This document shows, piece after piece, positions 1-9,264 of a DNA stretch of 64,000 nucleotides (the stretch's first letter is position 1; each line of letters opens with the position of its first letter). The stretch covers positions 1,922,001 through 1,986,000 of the forward strand of contig NZ_AP025183.1 in NCBI RefSeq assembly GCF_020885975.1, in the 5' to 3' direction. A program made the translations under genes and the position numbers. The stretch comes from Flavobacterium ammonificans. GTDB taxonomy: Bacteria; Bacteroidota; Bacteroidia; Flavobacteriales; Flavobacteriaceae. Below the pieces are notes generated by a model. That model was not told where the DNA came from and ran no database searches. It was given only the letters and a program-made list of their open reading frames with translations.

Positions 1-36
1 TATATTTTAATAGCTTTTCAAACCTACTACTGCCCA

Positions 37-1128
37 ATGATTACATCTAAAACAATTGCAAACGGAATTTTAAGATCTATAGGTTTTTTAGTATTGATTG
101 CTATCTCACTATATTTTTTATACCAAATTCAAGCGGTACTTATTTATTTGATTGTTTCGCTAATTTTAACATTGATTGGAAAACCAATCATGAGTTTTCT
201 ACAAACACGTTTGAAATTTCCGAATGTAGTAGCATCAGTCACAACATTAGTTTTCTTTTTTCTTTTATTCGTAGGATTTATTTCTTTATTTATTCCTTTG
301 ATTTTATCACAAAGTGAAAGTTTATCTTTACTCAATACTGCAAAAATAGAGCAAAACATTGACCAGCTTCTGCATCAAATAGTCGTGTTTTTAGACAATC
401 ATAACATTGATTCGGCTCGATTTTTAAGTGAAACCGATATTAGTTCAAAAATAGACTTCAATTTCGTACCCGAATTATTAAATACTATTCTCAATACAAT
501 TGGAAGTTTTGGAGTTGGATTGGCTTCGGTATTTTTTATCACTTTCTTCTTTTTGAAAGACAAAGTTCACTTTATTGAAAACCTAAAAAAATTAATACCA
601 GATACCCACGAAGAACCTATTCTAAATTCCTTAGATAAAATCAATCATTTGTTGTCTCGCTACTTTATTGGCTTGTTATTACAACTAGGAATCGTATTTA
701 TTTTGTATTTAATTGTGTTGTCCATCTTTGGGATTTCGAATGCCTTTATAATTGCATTTTTGTGTGCGGTACTCAATATCATTCCTTACATAGGTCCATT
801 AATTGCGTCAATAATCGCTGCGATTTTAACTATGATTAGTCATTTAGGAAATGATTTTCAAACAGAAACATTACCCACAACTATCTACATTTTGATTGGC
901 TTTTGGATAGTGCAATTAATTGACAATAATTTATCCCAACCCATAATTTTTTCTAAAAGTGTCAGCTCGCATCCCTTAGAAATTTTCTTAGTTATTTTAA
1001 TTGCTGGTTTTATATCTGGTATTTTGGGTATGGTAATCGCAGTTCCTTTGTACACGATTTTAAAGGTTATTGGTAAAGAATTTTTTCCTAATAATGTTGT
1101 TATTCAACTTATTACCAAAAACATATAA
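37..1128 (+). CDS. AI-2E family transporter (multi-pass membrane protein)
   Basis: The 363-residue product is almost entirely hydrophobic helices: two at about residues 13-60, one at 68-95, one near 155-175, and a cluster from 205 to the end. The P-Y-I-G-P segment near residue 250 and the late S-S-H-P-L-E stretch followed by G-I-L-G-M and A-V-P are typical of the AI-2E transporter family (PF01594), inner-membrane permeases whose real substrate is usually unknown; some members act as Na+/H+ antiporters. The reading frame is open back to base 1, so a longer N-terminus cannot be excluded, but the start used here gives the usual family N-terminus. The stop lies 2 bases before the next gene, so the two are probably co-transcribed. 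Confidence 0.85.
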   Translation: MITSKTIANGILRSIGFLVLIAISLYFLYQIQAVLIYLIVSLILTLIGKPIMSFLQTRLKFPNVVASVTTLVFFFLLFVGFISLFIPLILSQSESLSLLNTAKIEQNIDQLLHQIVVFLDNHNIDSARFLSETDISSKIDFNFVPELLNTILNTIGSFGVGLASVFFITFFFLKDKVHFIENLKKLIPDTHEEPILNSLDKINHLLSRYFIGLLLQLGIVFILYLIVLSIFGISNAFIIAFLCAVLNIIPYIGPLIASIIAAILTMISHLGNDFQTETLPTTIYILIGFWIVQLIDNNLSQPIIFSKSVSSHPLEIFLVILIAGFISGILGMVIAVPLYTILKVIGKEFFPNNVVIQLITKNI

Positions 1129-1130
1129 TC

Positions 1131-2312
1131 TTGGATTACAAAATTTTAACCCCTGAAATACAGCAATTCATTGATAGCCAATTAGGAGTTTCAATTCCTC
1201 AATTAGCCCTTCAAAAAAATCCATTTCCAGATATAGAATGGATTACTATTGTAAACCAAATTGAAGCAAAAGCAAAAGCAAGAACAAAGCTACCCACTTG
1301 GTTTAACACAGCCAACATCCTGTACCCATCTAAAATATCAGTTGAACAAACTTCCTCAGAAAGAACAGCCGAATACAAGTCGAGTTTACTAAATGGCTCA
1401 AGTTTAATTGACCTTACGGGTGGTTTTGGAGTAGATGATTATTACTTTGCCAATACGATGAAAAGTGTGACTCACTGCGAAATCAATTCGGATTTATCAG
1501 AGATTGTCAAACACAATTTTAAACAATTAGGAGTTACTAATATTGACTGCATAGCGGGTGATAGCTTAACTACTTTACAATCGACTACTGAAAAATGGGA
1601 TTGGATCTACATCGATCCTTCGCGCAGAAATGACGCCAAGGGAAAAGTTTTTATGTTAAAAGACTGTTTGCCAAATGTTCCTGAAAATTTAGATTTGTAT
1701 TTTGAAAAATCAGACGCTATTTTAATCAAAACCGCTCCATTATTGGATCTAGCAGCAGGTTTATCAGAACTACAAAATGTAAAAACAATTCATATTGTAG
1801 CTCTTGAAAATGAAGTTAAAGAGTTGCTTTGGGAACTACATAAAAATTACTCTGGTGCTATTAGCATCAAAACAGTAAATCTTACAAAAGAAGGAGCAAA
1901 CACTTTTGAATTTATTCTTGACCAGGATAGTGCCGATGCTAAATATTCATTACCAAAACGCTACTTATTCGAGCCCAATAGTGCTATTATGAAATCAGGC
2001 GGTTTCAATGAAATCAGTTCGCAGTACCAACTTGATAAATTACACAAACATTCGCATTTGTATACCTCAAATGAAGTATTCAATTTTCCTGGACGTATTT
2101 TTGAAATACAGCATGTTATTCCCTACACAAAAAAAGAAATAAAAATTCATCTCGAAAATTCAAAACACAACCTCACAACTCGCAACTTTCCTGAAACTGT
2201 AGAAAACATTCGGAAAAAATGGAAAATTAAAGACGGTGGAGATTCCTATTGTTTTTTCACAACCGATATGAATAATGATAAAATAGTTTTACTTTGCAAC
2301 AAATTACAATAA
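1131..2312 (+). CDS. Class I SAM-dependent methyltransferase with THUMP-like C-terminal domain (PG_1098 type)
   Basis: This 393-residue protein has a Rossmann methyltransferase motif I (D-L-T-G-G-F-G, residues 94-100) for SAM binding and a downstream I-D-P-S-R-R motif at 161-166, where nucleic-acid methyltransferases carry their catalytic D/N-P-P. The N-terminal helical region and the C-terminal ferredoxin-like/THUMP-like half match the Bacteroidota PG_1098 family, presumed RNA methyltransferases. The substrate is not known. The start is TTG, 2 bases after the permease stop; no ATG lies nearby in frame, and the TTG gives the natural N-terminus. The stop lies 2 bases before the ATG of the next gene, so three genes form a tight run. 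Confidence 0.8.
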   Translation: MDYKILTPEIQQFIDSQLGVSIPQLALQKNPFPDIEWITIVNQIEAKAKARTKLPTWFNTANILYPSKISVEQTSSERTAEYKSSLLNGSSLIDLTGGFGVDDYYFANTMKSVTHCEINSDLSEIVKHNFKQLGVTNIDCIAGDSLTTLQSTTEKWDWIYIDPSRRNDAKGKVFMLKDCLPNVPENLDLYFEKSDAILIKTAPLLDLAAGLSELQNVKTIHIVALENEVKELLWELHKNYSGAISIKTVNLTKEGANTFEFILDQDSADAKYSLPKRYLFEPNSAIMKSGGFNEISSQYQLDKLHKHSHLYTSNEVFNFPGRIFEIQHVIPYTKKEIKIHLENSKHNLTTRNFPETVENIRKKWKIKDGGDSYCFFTTDMNNDKIVLLCNKLQ

Positions 2313-2314
2313 CC

Positions 2315-2881
2315 ATGAAAAACCTATTATTACTTGCCCTTTCCCTAATCAGTTCAGTAATTTTTGCTCAAAAACCATGCGAATACACTACTAATGTAAC
2401 CGATTCTATTGGAACATATAAAACGACCAAAGAATATATTATTGCAGAGAAAAATTTTGCAGGAACATCTAATTATATTTTCTTTTCATTGGCTGTATCT
2501 GACGGAATGCCTTTATTAAATGTGCAACTTATTCAAAAGAGTAAAGACTTTATTAAAGCCAATTGTTTTGATAAAGATTCTAAGATTTTCTTACAATTAA
2601 ACAATGGTAAAGTAATAACCTTATTACACATTGATCAAGAAAATTGCGGAACAGTATTGCGAGACGATAAGGGTTTTGACAACAGAATAACTCCGGGTAC
2701 TTTTATGTTTATGAAAGATAGTTTTGAGGAATTGAAAAAATCACCTGTTTCACTTATGCGAATTAAATTCCTGACAGATGTTGAAGATTACATACTCAAA
2801 AAACAGTTTACATCAGAAATGAATAATGAGGTATATGAGCCTGAAACTTATTTTATGCAAAATATCCACTGTGCTGAATAA
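2315..2881 (+). CDS. Secreted protein of unknown function
   Basis: The product has 188 residues. I start it at the ATG directly after the upstream stop, because this yields a clean signal peptide (M-K-N-L, hydrophobic core, cleavage after S-V-I-F-A); a TTG 21 bases earlier would spoil it. The mature part has few Cys, no membrane helix and no motif I recognise. Content such as D-G-M-P-L-L-N-V-Q-L and a late M-R-I-K-F-L-T-D-V segment suggests a beta-rich periplasmic fold of the kind seen in many Bacteroidota proteins that monitor enzyme-like quantities. It is the last gene of the run that starts with the AI-2E permease. Confidence 0.7.
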   Translation: MKNLLLLALSLISSVIFAQKPCEYTTNVTDSIGTYKTTKEYIIAEKNFAGTSNYIFFSLAVSDGMPLLNVQLIQKSKDFIKANCFDKDSKIFLQLNNGKVITLLHIDQENCGTVLRDDKGFDNRITPGTFMFMKDSFEELKKSPVSLMRIKFLTDVEDYILKKQFTSEMNNEVYEPETYFMQNIHCAE

Positions 2882-3104
2882 ATAACCCTTATTCAAAATA
2901 GCATCTGCTTGACTTATTTGGATTCTCAGTGATTAAATAATTACCGCAAATTCGCAAATTTTTTCACCTTATAAAGTATCAAGAAATACTATAAATGCTA
3001 TCACATCCTTATGAAAATCGTTCTGTTTTGACAAAACTAAACTGATAATTTTGTGCAACTTAGTGCCTTCTTAAAAAACCTTTGTGATTAAAAATTAACC
3101 TATA

Positions 3105-3734
3105 TTAATCACATTTCCATTTTGTATTTGAAACCTTCTCTTTGGAAGCATTTTTTACATTATAATGCCACCACTCAGAATCAAAAGAAATAAAATTACT
3201 TTTTCTCATTATTTTTTTCAGGAGCAATCTATTCTGTTTTACTTCATCTGGAAGATTCTCATAGAAATGACTCGCTTCTGGACCAAAAAAATCAAATGAT
3301 GTTCCCATGTCTAATTCTGCTCCAGTACTATCGACTAAAGTAATATCAACTGCTCCTCCTCTATTGTGAATCGAACCTTTTGCAGGATTAGCGACATATT
3401 CTGGATTGGGTATAATTTGCCACATTTTTTTTTGAATATCTAATGGACGGTAACAGTCATAAATCTTTATACGATATCCTTTTTTCATGAATTTCTCGTT
3501 GGCTTTTACTAAAGCTTTTACTGTTTTAAAACGTAAAAGACATTCTGGACAATCATAGACTTTTGCTTTCAAAAAATTATCCGCTGTTGCATACTTCATA
3601 TCGTAAACAAAATCAGTACTATAGTCTTTCAGATTCACAAAAGAAGAATCTGCAATTGTTTCATCAGTCTGGGCATGAATGGTGTTTATTGTTGAGAAAA
3701 AAAACAAAAAAAATAGAGACCAAAGAGTTCGCAT
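3105..3734 (-). CDS. D-alanyl-D-alanine dipeptidase, VanX/DdpX family (peptidase M15D)
   Basis: The 209-residue exported protein has an N-terminal signal peptide (cleavage near A21). The zinc-dipeptidase signatures are complete: S-I-H-N-R-G-G-A-V-D at residues 121-130 supplies the zinc ligands His123 and Asp130, and S-E-W-W-H-Y at 186-191 supplies the catalytic Glu187 and third ligand His190. The Arg in C-Y-R-P (residue 96) matches the conserved substrate/transition-state Arg. Such enzymes hydrolyse D-Ala-D-Ala; outside van clusters they serve peptidoglycan recycling. No vanH or vanA partner is nearby, so resistance is not implied. It is encoded convergently with the preceding gene and divergently from the thioredoxin-like gene. 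Confidence 0.88.
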   Translation of the reverse strand: MRTLWSLFFLFFFSTINTIHAQTDETIADSSFVNLKDYSTDFVYDMKYATADNFLKAKVYDCPECLLRFKTVKALVKANEKFMKKGYRIKIYDCYRPLDIQKKMWQIIPNPEYVANPAKGSIHNRGGAVDITLVDSTGAELDMGTSFDFFGPEASHFYENLPDEVKQNRLLLKKIMRKSNFISFDSEWWHYNVKNASKEKVSNTKWKCD

Positions 3735-3867
3735 GGCAAAATTTAATAATAATTATCTGTTAAAAGTATTTATTATTTTTGACTCTTTAAGCGTGTATGA
3801 ACTAAATTTGATTCCAATAAAGTAAAACCCATAAGAAAAACTTATTTTTGGTTAAAATTAGATTATT

Positions 3868-5319
3868 ATGAAAACCCAATCGCTCGTATTCTCTTTACTT
3901 TTTTTACTCTTTAGTAATTCTTTTTTTGCTCAAGTCAAAAAGACGATTCCTGCAAGCCAAATTGAATTTCAATCTCCAGAATACGCTAATAAGATGTATT
4001 ATATAGCCAGTCATTATGGTAAATACCAGACCTTGTTAGATTCTGTAAAAGGAACAGCTGACGGAAAATTAATCTTCAAAAAAGACCAAAAATACATTGA
4101 AGGTATCTATATGTTAGTAACCCCCGACAAGAAGATAGATCTAGAGTTTTTGATGGACAATGAACAAAAATTTGCCATCAAAGTTACCAATCCAACCGAA
4201 AAAACGTTGGAAATACGTAATTCCAATCTGAACCAAGATTTTGCTAATTTCAATTCCTTTTTTAGAACTAAATTGGAAGTTATCAAAAACTTAGAAAAAA
4301 GCTTAGCCGATAAAAAGACCAAACAAGACAGTGCATTCGTAATTACTGATTTAAAAAAAATTCAAGCAGAGATTAACTTGTTCAAAAATGAGTATATCAA
4401 AACTAATTCAGGAAATACGATGGCGCTTTTGTTCAGTATGAGCCAACCAATTGACAACTTTTTAAACAAAGCGGAAGAAGAAAAACTGGCTACTAAAACC
4501 GACTCGATCGCTTACTTAAAAAAGCATTTTTTTGATGGAATTAATTTTAAAGACGCACGACTATTGCGCAATCCCTTTTTAGAAAACCGAATCACTACCT
4601 ACTTCAACACCTTTGTCCCTGTTACTCCTGAAGCAGTAACTCAGGAAATTACACAAATTTTAAACCAAACGGACCAACCCAATGGAGAAGTCTTTAAATA
4701 CCTCAGTTTACATTTTATTGATTTGTATGCTGAAGCAAAAATCATGGGAATGGATCGAGTATTTATCAATATTTATAATAGCTTTTTTAAGAACAAAGAA
4801 TATCCTTGGTTACAACTCAAACAAAAAGAGTTTTTCAAATTTAAAGTTTCGAGTATCAAGGATAATTTAATTGGCGACAAAGGAAAAAACCTATTCATGC
4901 TAACTCAAGATCAAAAACGAATTGATTTATATGATGTTAAGGCTAAATATACGGTTGTTGCCTTCTGGGATCCTACTTGCGGACATTGTGCAACCGAAAT
5001 TCCAAAAATGCTTCAATTGTATGAAACGGAATGGAAACAAAAAGGCGTAGTCGTTTTTGCCATAAACAACAATACAAATGAAATGGTAAAATGGAAAGAG
5101 TTTATTGAAAAAGAAAAGCTCTCCAGTTGGATCAATGTGTACCCTGCTCCCGTAGTTACAGGGAATTACACCAAGGAAGATGTTGATTTCCAAACTTTGT
5201 ATAATGTGAGACAAACTCCAGTTATGTATCTTTTGGATCAGGACAAAAAAATTATTGCTAAAAAAGTAGGTCCTGAAAATTACACCAAGATTATAGAGCA
5301 ATTGGAAAAGAAAAAATAA
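3868..5319 (+). CDS. Secreted thioredoxin-like protein (DUF5106-type N-terminal region)
   Basis: The product has 483 residues with a signal peptide ending in F-F-A-Q. Residues about 25-330 form a long, mostly helical region of the type found before thioredoxin domains in Bacteroidota (DUF4369/DUF5106 families). The C-terminal 150 residues are a TlpA/thioredoxin fold with the redox motif C-G-H-C near residue 372, in the context W-D-P-T-C-G-H-C, and the cis-Pro segment T-P-V-M-Y near 450. It presumably works as a periplasmic thiol-disulfide oxidoreductase; its client is unknown. It stands alone and ends at a strong hairpin shared with the downstream tRNA cluster. Confidence 0.82.
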   Translation: MKTQSLVFSLLFLLFSNSFFAQVKKTIPASQIEFQSPEYANKMYYIASHYGKYQTLLDSVKGTADGKLIFKKDQKYIEGIYMLVTPDKKIDLEFLMDNEQKFAIKVTNPTEKTLEIRNSNLNQDFANFNSFFRTKLEVIKNLEKSLADKKTKQDSAFVITDLKKIQAEINLFKNEYIKTNSGNTMALLFSMSQPIDNFLNKAEEEKLATKTDSIAYLKKHFFDGINFKDARLLRNPFLENRITTYFNTFVPVTPEAVTQEITQILNQTDQPNGEVFKYLSLHFIDLYAEAKIMGMDRVFINIYNSFFKNKEYPWLQLKQKEFFKFKVSSIKDNLIGDKGKNLFMLTQDQKRIDLYDVKAKYTVVAFWDPTCGHCATEIPKMLQLYETEWKQKGVVVFAINNNTNEMVKWKEFIEKEKLSSWINVYPAPVVTGNYTKEDVDFQTLYNVRQTPVMYLLDQDKKIIAKKVGPENYTKIIEQLEKKK

Positions 5320-5394
5320 GTGTGCAAACTATATATTGGATCATATAATTTAAGAAACCAAAATACAATTAATAACAAAATAACTACCAAAAAC

Positions 5395-5426
5395 AAAAAA
5401 ACCCACTGTAAATAGTGGGTTTTTTG
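5395..5426. terminator. Bidirectional intrinsic terminator
   Basis: The inverted repeat ACCCACT / AGTGGGT with a 6-base loop is flanked by an A-run on the left and a T-run on the right, so it can stop transcription from the thioredoxin-like gene (+) and from the tRNA cluster (-). Confidence 0.75.
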
Positions 5427-5500
<74 letters not shown>

Positions 5501-5513
5501 AGTCTTGTTGTAG

Positions 5514-5588
5514 TCGGGGTGGCAGGATTCGAACCTGCGGCCTCCTGCTCCCAAAGCAGGCGCGATAACCGGGCTACGCTACACCCCG
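5514..5588 (-). tRNA. tRNA-Pro (anticodon TGG)
   Basis: This is a 75-nt cloverleaf on the reverse strand with acceptor pairing CGGGGTG/CACCCCG, anticodon loop TTTGGGA (TGG, decoding CCA) and T-loop GTTCGAATC. It is the middle gene of the Ser-Pro-Arg cluster. Confidence 0.95.
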
Positions 5589-5607
5589 AAATAGCAAAAT
5601 TAAAAAG

Positions 5608-5691
5608 CGGAGAGACAGGGACTCGAACCCTGGCGACGATTGCTCGTCGACAGATTAGCAATCTGCTCCATTACCACTCTGGCACCTCTCC
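5608..5691 (-). tRNA. tRNA-Ser (anticodon GCT)
   Basis: This is an 84-nt class II tRNA on the reverse strand. It has acceptor GGAGAGG/TCTCTCC, anticodon loop TTGCTAA (GCT, decoding AGC/AGT) and the long variable arm expected for Ser. It is the promoter-proximal tRNA of the cluster. Confidence 0.95.
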
Positions 5692-5723
5692 AAGCTCAAG
5701 AAACCTGTCCTATTTTGCGGTGG

Positions 5724-5754
5724 CAAATGTAGCACATCATTGTATTAATCACAA
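5724..5754 (-). promoter_or_regulatory. Promoter of the tRNA Ser-Pro-Arg cluster
   Basis: Read on the minus strand this is TTG, 20 bp, TACATTTG, matching the Bacteroidota primary-sigma consensus TTG-N19-TAnnTTTG. The -7 box ends about 32 bases before the tRNA-Ser 5' end. Confidence 0.65.
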
Positions 5755-5863
5755 CTATTTTAAAGTTTTTTTTCTTTTTATTTTTTAATTGTCGTTAAAT
5801 GAGTTCACAATCAACATACTAGCTACAATCAAAATCATTTAAATCAGAATACTATAATCACCA

Positions 5864-5893
5864 TTTGAAATTGCATAAAAAAGATTAAATTTG
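5864..5893 (+). promoter_or_regulatory. Promoter of the thiolase gene
   Basis: TTTG, 18 bp, TAAATTTG fits the Bacteroidota consensus. The -7 box ends 24 bases before the thiolase ATG, leaving a short untranslated leader. Confidence 0.55.
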
Positions 5894-5917
5894 CTTATCA
5901 TCTAAATTCTAAATATC

Positions 5918-7096
5918 ATGAATAAAAGAGTCGTAATTGTTGCTGCCACTCGTACCCCTATGGGAAGTTTTATGGGAAGTTTGTCCACCGTAAGCGCATC
6001 TCAACTAGGTGCAGTAGCAATCAAAGGTGCTTTGGAGAAGATCAACCTTAGTCCTGATTTAGTAGACGAGGTATTTATGGGAAATGTAGTTCAATCTGGT
6101 GTTGGTCAAGCTCCAGCTAGACAAGCAGCACTTTTTGCTGGTTTACCCAATTCTGTTCCTTGTACTACTGTAAATAAAGTTTGTGCTTCAGGAATGAAAG
6201 CAGTTATGTTTGCTGCACAATCCATTCAATCGGGTGATGCTGAAATTATTGTTGCAGGCGGAATGGAAAACATGAGCCTTATCCCACATTATACTTATTT
6301 AAGAGCGGGTACTAAATTTGGTCCAAATGCTTTAATTGATGGAATGCAAAAGGATGGACTTACTGATGCTTATGATAACAACGCTATGGGTGTGAGTGCC
6401 GATCTTTGTGCCTCAGAACATAAAATTTCTAGAGAAGAACAAGACCAATTTGCAATTCAATCCTATGAGCGAAGTGCTAAAGCTTGGGAAGCAGGGAAAT
6501 TTGATAATGAAATAGTTCCGGTTGCTGTGCCTCAACGAAAAGGAGAGCCTGTAATTGTATCAAAAGACGAAGAGTACACCAATGTGAAGTTAGATAGAGT
6601 TAGTAGCTTAAACCCTGCTTTTACCAAAGAAGGAACTGTTACTGCTGCAAATGCCTCAACAATTAATGATGGAGCAGCTGCATTGGTAATCATGAGTGAG
6701 GAAAAAGCAATTGCTTTGGGTTTTCAACCTCTAGCGTATATTCTTTCCTATGCCGATGCTGCTCAGGAACCTAAATGGTTTACAACGAGTCCAGCTTTAG
6801 CATTACCAAAAGCACTTAAGAAGGCTAATCTTTCAATTGAAGATGTAGATTATTTTGAATTTAACGAAGCTTTTTCTGTTGTAGGTTTGGCTAATGCCAA
6901 ATTATTAAATATTGATTTGAATAAAATGAATGTTAATGGTGGTGCTGTTTCATTAGGACATCCGTTGGGTTGTTCAGGAGCCAGAATCATTGTGACTTTA
7001 TTGAATGTATTACAACAAAATAATGGTAAAATTGGAGCAGCTGCTATCTGTAATGGTGGTGGTGGTGCTTCTGCCATAGTAATTGAGAGAGCATAA
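5918..7096 (+). CDS. Acetyl-CoA C-acyltransferase (thiolase)
   Basis: The 392-residue protein is a complete type II thiolase. The acyl-accepting Cys is in N-K-V-C-A-S-G (Cys89); the N-E-A-F motif lies near residue 313, the G-H-P-L-G-C-S-G motif with the catalytic His near 349, and the second catalytic Cys is in I-C-N-G-G-G-G near 378. The enzyme catalyses either condensation of two acetyl-CoA to acetoacetyl-CoA or thiolytic cleavage of 3-ketoacyl-CoA; the sequence alone does not decide which. It is cytosolic. No other beta-oxidation gene is adjacent; the next gene, a cell-wall peptidase, follows at 41 bases. Confidence 0.92.
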   Translation: MNKRVVIVAATRTPMGSFMGSLSTVSASQLGAVAIKGALEKINLSPDLVDEVFMGNVVQSGVGQAPARQAALFAGLPNSVPCTTVNKVCASGMKAVMFAAQSIQSGDAEIIVAGGMENMSLIPHYTYLRAGTKFGPNALIDGMQKDGLTDAYDNNAMGVSADLCASEHKISREEQDQFAIQSYERSAKAWEAGKFDNEIVPVAVPQRKGEPVIVSKDEEYTNVKLDRVSSLNPAFTKEGTVTAANASTINDGAAALVIMSEEKAIALGFQPLAYILSYADAAQEPKWFTTSPALALPKALKKANLSIEDVDYFEFNEAFSVVGLANAKLLNIDLNKMNVNGGAVSLGHPLGCSGARIIVTLLNVLQQNNGKIGAAAICNGGGGASAIVIERA

Positions 7097-7137
7097 ATTG
7101 CCTCTAAAAGTAACCTCAAAAATAGAAAGAGTTGTCC

Positions 7138-7899
7138 ATGTTTGGAATTTGTAACCTAGCCATAATCCCACTTCGAGCGGAACCAAATGACAGAAGCGAA
7201 ATCGTTTCTCAAGTCTTGTTTGGTGAACATTTTGAAGTGGTAGAAGAACTAAAGCAATGGCGCAAAATCCGACTGCAATTTGACAACTATGAAGGTTGGG
7301 TAGACTTCAAACAATTTCAAATTATTAGCGAAACTGATTACAAAATACTTTCAAAAGAACCTATTACATTAAATGCAGATTTGATTGATTACATTTCAGC
7401 ACCAAATAATACCTTGCTTCCTATTCCTTTAGGAGCATCGCTTTCATTTTTAGATCATTCCGAAATTAACTCCTCGCAGTTTGTTTTTGATGGCAGCAAA
7501 ATAAGCGGAATACAGGATAAAAGCCAACTAATCACTACCGCATTTATGTATTTGAATGCACCTTATTTATGGGGAGGAAAAACACCTTTTGGAATCGATT
7601 GTTCTGGTTTTACGCAAATGGTATATAAATTAAATGGTTACAGGTTATCAAGAGATGCTTCGCAGCAAGCAACTCAAGGCGATGCTTTAAGCTTTATTGA
7701 AGAAAGCGAACCTGGTGATTTGGCTTTCTTTGATAACGAAGAAGGTGCTATCATTCATGTGGGAATTATAATGGAAAACAATTACATTATTCACGCTAGC
7801 GGAAAAGTTCGAGTAGATCGCCTTGATCACTTGGGAATATTCAATCCCGAAACACAAAAACATACACACAAACTAAGAGTAATCAAAAAAATAATTTAA
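7138..7899 (+). CDS. C40 family (NlpC/P60) peptidase with N-terminal SH3-like domain
   Basis: The product has 253 residues from the ATG chosen here; a TTG two codons earlier is possible. Residues 1-65 form an SH3-like wall-binding module and about 125-253 the NlpC/P60 cysteine peptidase. The catalytic Cys155 is in G-I-D-C-S-G-F, the His in I-I-H-V-G-I-I near 205 and the third polar residue (His) in I-I-H-A-S-G near 220. Family members cleave the D-Glu-diaminopimelate bond in peptidoglycan stem peptides. No signal peptide is evident, which is common for the Flavobacterium members and suggests cytoplasmic cleavage of recycled muropeptides. A strong hairpin terminator follows. Confidence 0.87.
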   Translation: MFGICNLAIIPLRAEPNDRSEIVSQVLFGEHFEVVEELKQWRKIRLQFDNYEGWVDFKQFQIISETDYKILSKEPITLNADLIDYISAPNNTLLPIPLGASLSFLDHSEINSSQFVFDGSKISGIQDKSQLITTAFMYLNAPYLWGGKTPFGIDCSGFTQMVYKLNGYRLSRDASQQATQGDALSFIEESEPGDLAFFDNEEGAIIHVGIIMENNYIIHASGKVRVDRLDHLGIFNPETQKHTHKLRVIKKII

Positions 7900-7902
7900 A
7901 TA

Positions 7903-7936
7903 AAAAAACCGAATTTTTCAATTCGGTTTTTTTTTG
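7903..7936. terminator. Bidirectional intrinsic terminator
   Basis: CCGAATT / AATTCGG with a 4-base loop, an A-run before and nine Ts after. It separates the NlpC/P60 gene (+) from the convergent TPR gene (-). Confidence 0.8.
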
Positions 7937-7951
7937 GTTTAAATCTAAAGC

Positions 7952-9226
7952 CTATTTTTTCATTCTAGCTTTCAACGCTTTAGCTTTTTCTGTCATTTCT
8001 AATGCTCTGTAAACACTTAATAAGGTTGACTTAACCTCTTCATTAGTATCGTCTAACTCAGCGGCTTTTTCAAGATAAGGCAAAGCAGAAGTAAATACTG
8101 CCTCTCTTTGTTTTTTTAGCACTTCGTAACGTTTATTATCTTTTTCCGAATTACCTAACTTTTGAATTTCATCAAATAATTTTTTATCAGCATCTAATTT
8201 CAAAATTGCTAAATTCAAATACGCATTTACATAATCTGGCTTAATTTCGACAGCTCTTTTGTAATACGTTTCAGCTTCAGCAAAATTCTTAGCATTGTAA
8301 CTAATTACTCCTAAGTTAAAAACTAAATCGGCATCATTTGGGCTTTGAGCCAAAACCTCAGTGATTAATTTTTTGTAAGTATCATAATCTTTAGTATCTA
8401 AATACAAATTAGCTTCAGTCAAAATCAATGATTTATCATCTGGATTAGTAACTCTAGCTTCGGCAACTGCTTTTTTAGCTTCAGCAATTTTTCCATTTTG
8501 AACTAAAATCAAAGCCATATTTTTATAGATTTCACCTCTTTTTGAAGGAATTGCTTCTGTTCTTGGTTTTTCATGAGTACCAAGTTTTACCATTTGGTCT
8601 CTCTCTTTGGCTGTAGAGAAAAATTGTTCTTCACCATTAACTTTGTTAACAGCATAATAATTGGTTCCCTTTCCAGAATAGTTTAATCTCTTAAGCTCAT
8701 CGTAAGCGTTGTAAGCAGTCTCATACTCTTTAGCATTTACAAAAGTCGATGCCGCATAATACAAATTGATGGTGTCTCTTTTATCTAACAGATATGCATC
8801 GTATAGTTTTTTTGCTCCTGAAGCATGTTTTTCTGCTTTAGAATCTGCAATAGCGCCATTGATTAATTTGTATTTAACATCAATAATTGATTTAGTAGCT
8901 TGAGCAGCGAACTTGTCTTTTCCAGAAGCTTTTTCAATTGAAACTACTTCTTGGTATCCTTTGGCAGCAGCCGAAAGGTTGGTATCTACATCCTCATTTT
9001 TAGTAGCTAAAGCCAAATGAGCATTAGCCTTTACAAAATGAAACTGGGCTTTTTCAGCATCTGGTGCTGCAGCTGACGCAGCTTCTGCTCCTTGCAAAAT
9101 AGTAATTGCTTCTTGAGCATTTCCTGCTTTTAAAGCCTTTTCAGCTGCTTTAATTTGATCTTTTTGAGCAAAAGTGGCAACTGATATCAATAATGCTGAT
9201 GCTAGTAGTACATATTTACTTTTCAT
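7952..9226 (-). CDS. Secreted tetratricopeptide-repeat protein
   Basis: The 424-residue product has a signal peptide (M-K-S-K, hydrophobic core, cleavage after T-F-A) and then helical repeats rich in the TPR pattern, for example near residues 24-60, 225-290 and 292-330 (A-K-N-F-A-E-A-E-T-Y-Y-K-R-A). TPRs mediate protein-protein contact, so this is likely a periplasmic scaffold or assembly factor. It lies just downstream of gyrA on the same strand with a 38-base gap, an arrangement common in Flavobacterium; whether the two share a transcript is not visible. The C-terminus ends in Lys-rich M-T-E-K-A-K-A-L-K. Confidence 0.85.
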   Translation of the reverse strand: MKSKYVLLASALLISVATFAQKDQIKAAEKALKAGNAQEAITILQGAEAASAAAPDAEKAQFHFVKANAHLALATKNEDVDTNLSAAAKGYQEVVSIEKASGKDKFAAQATKSIIDVKYKLINGAIADSKAEKHASGAKKLYDAYLLDKRDTINLYYAASTFVNAKEYETAYNAYDELKRLNYSGKGTNYYAVNKVNGEEQFFSTAKERDQMVKLGTHEKPRTEAIPSKRGEIYKNMALILVQNGKIAEAKKAVAEARVTNPDDKSLILTEANLYLDTKDYDTYKKLITEVLAQSPNDADLVFNLGVISYNAKNFAEAETYYKRAVEIKPDYVNAYLNLAILKLDADKKLFDEIQKLGNSEKDNKRYEVLKKQREAVFTSALPYLEKAAELDDTNEEVKSTLLSVYRALEMTEKAKALKARMKK

Positions 9227-9264
9227 AATATTCTATTTTAATTTTTGGTTGAATTTGTTTTTAA

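Noticed and set aside
3105..3734. VanX-type gene as a vancomycin-resistance gene
   Set aside because: No vanH/vanA/vanRS genes are near; such dipeptidases are common in peptidoglycan recycling.
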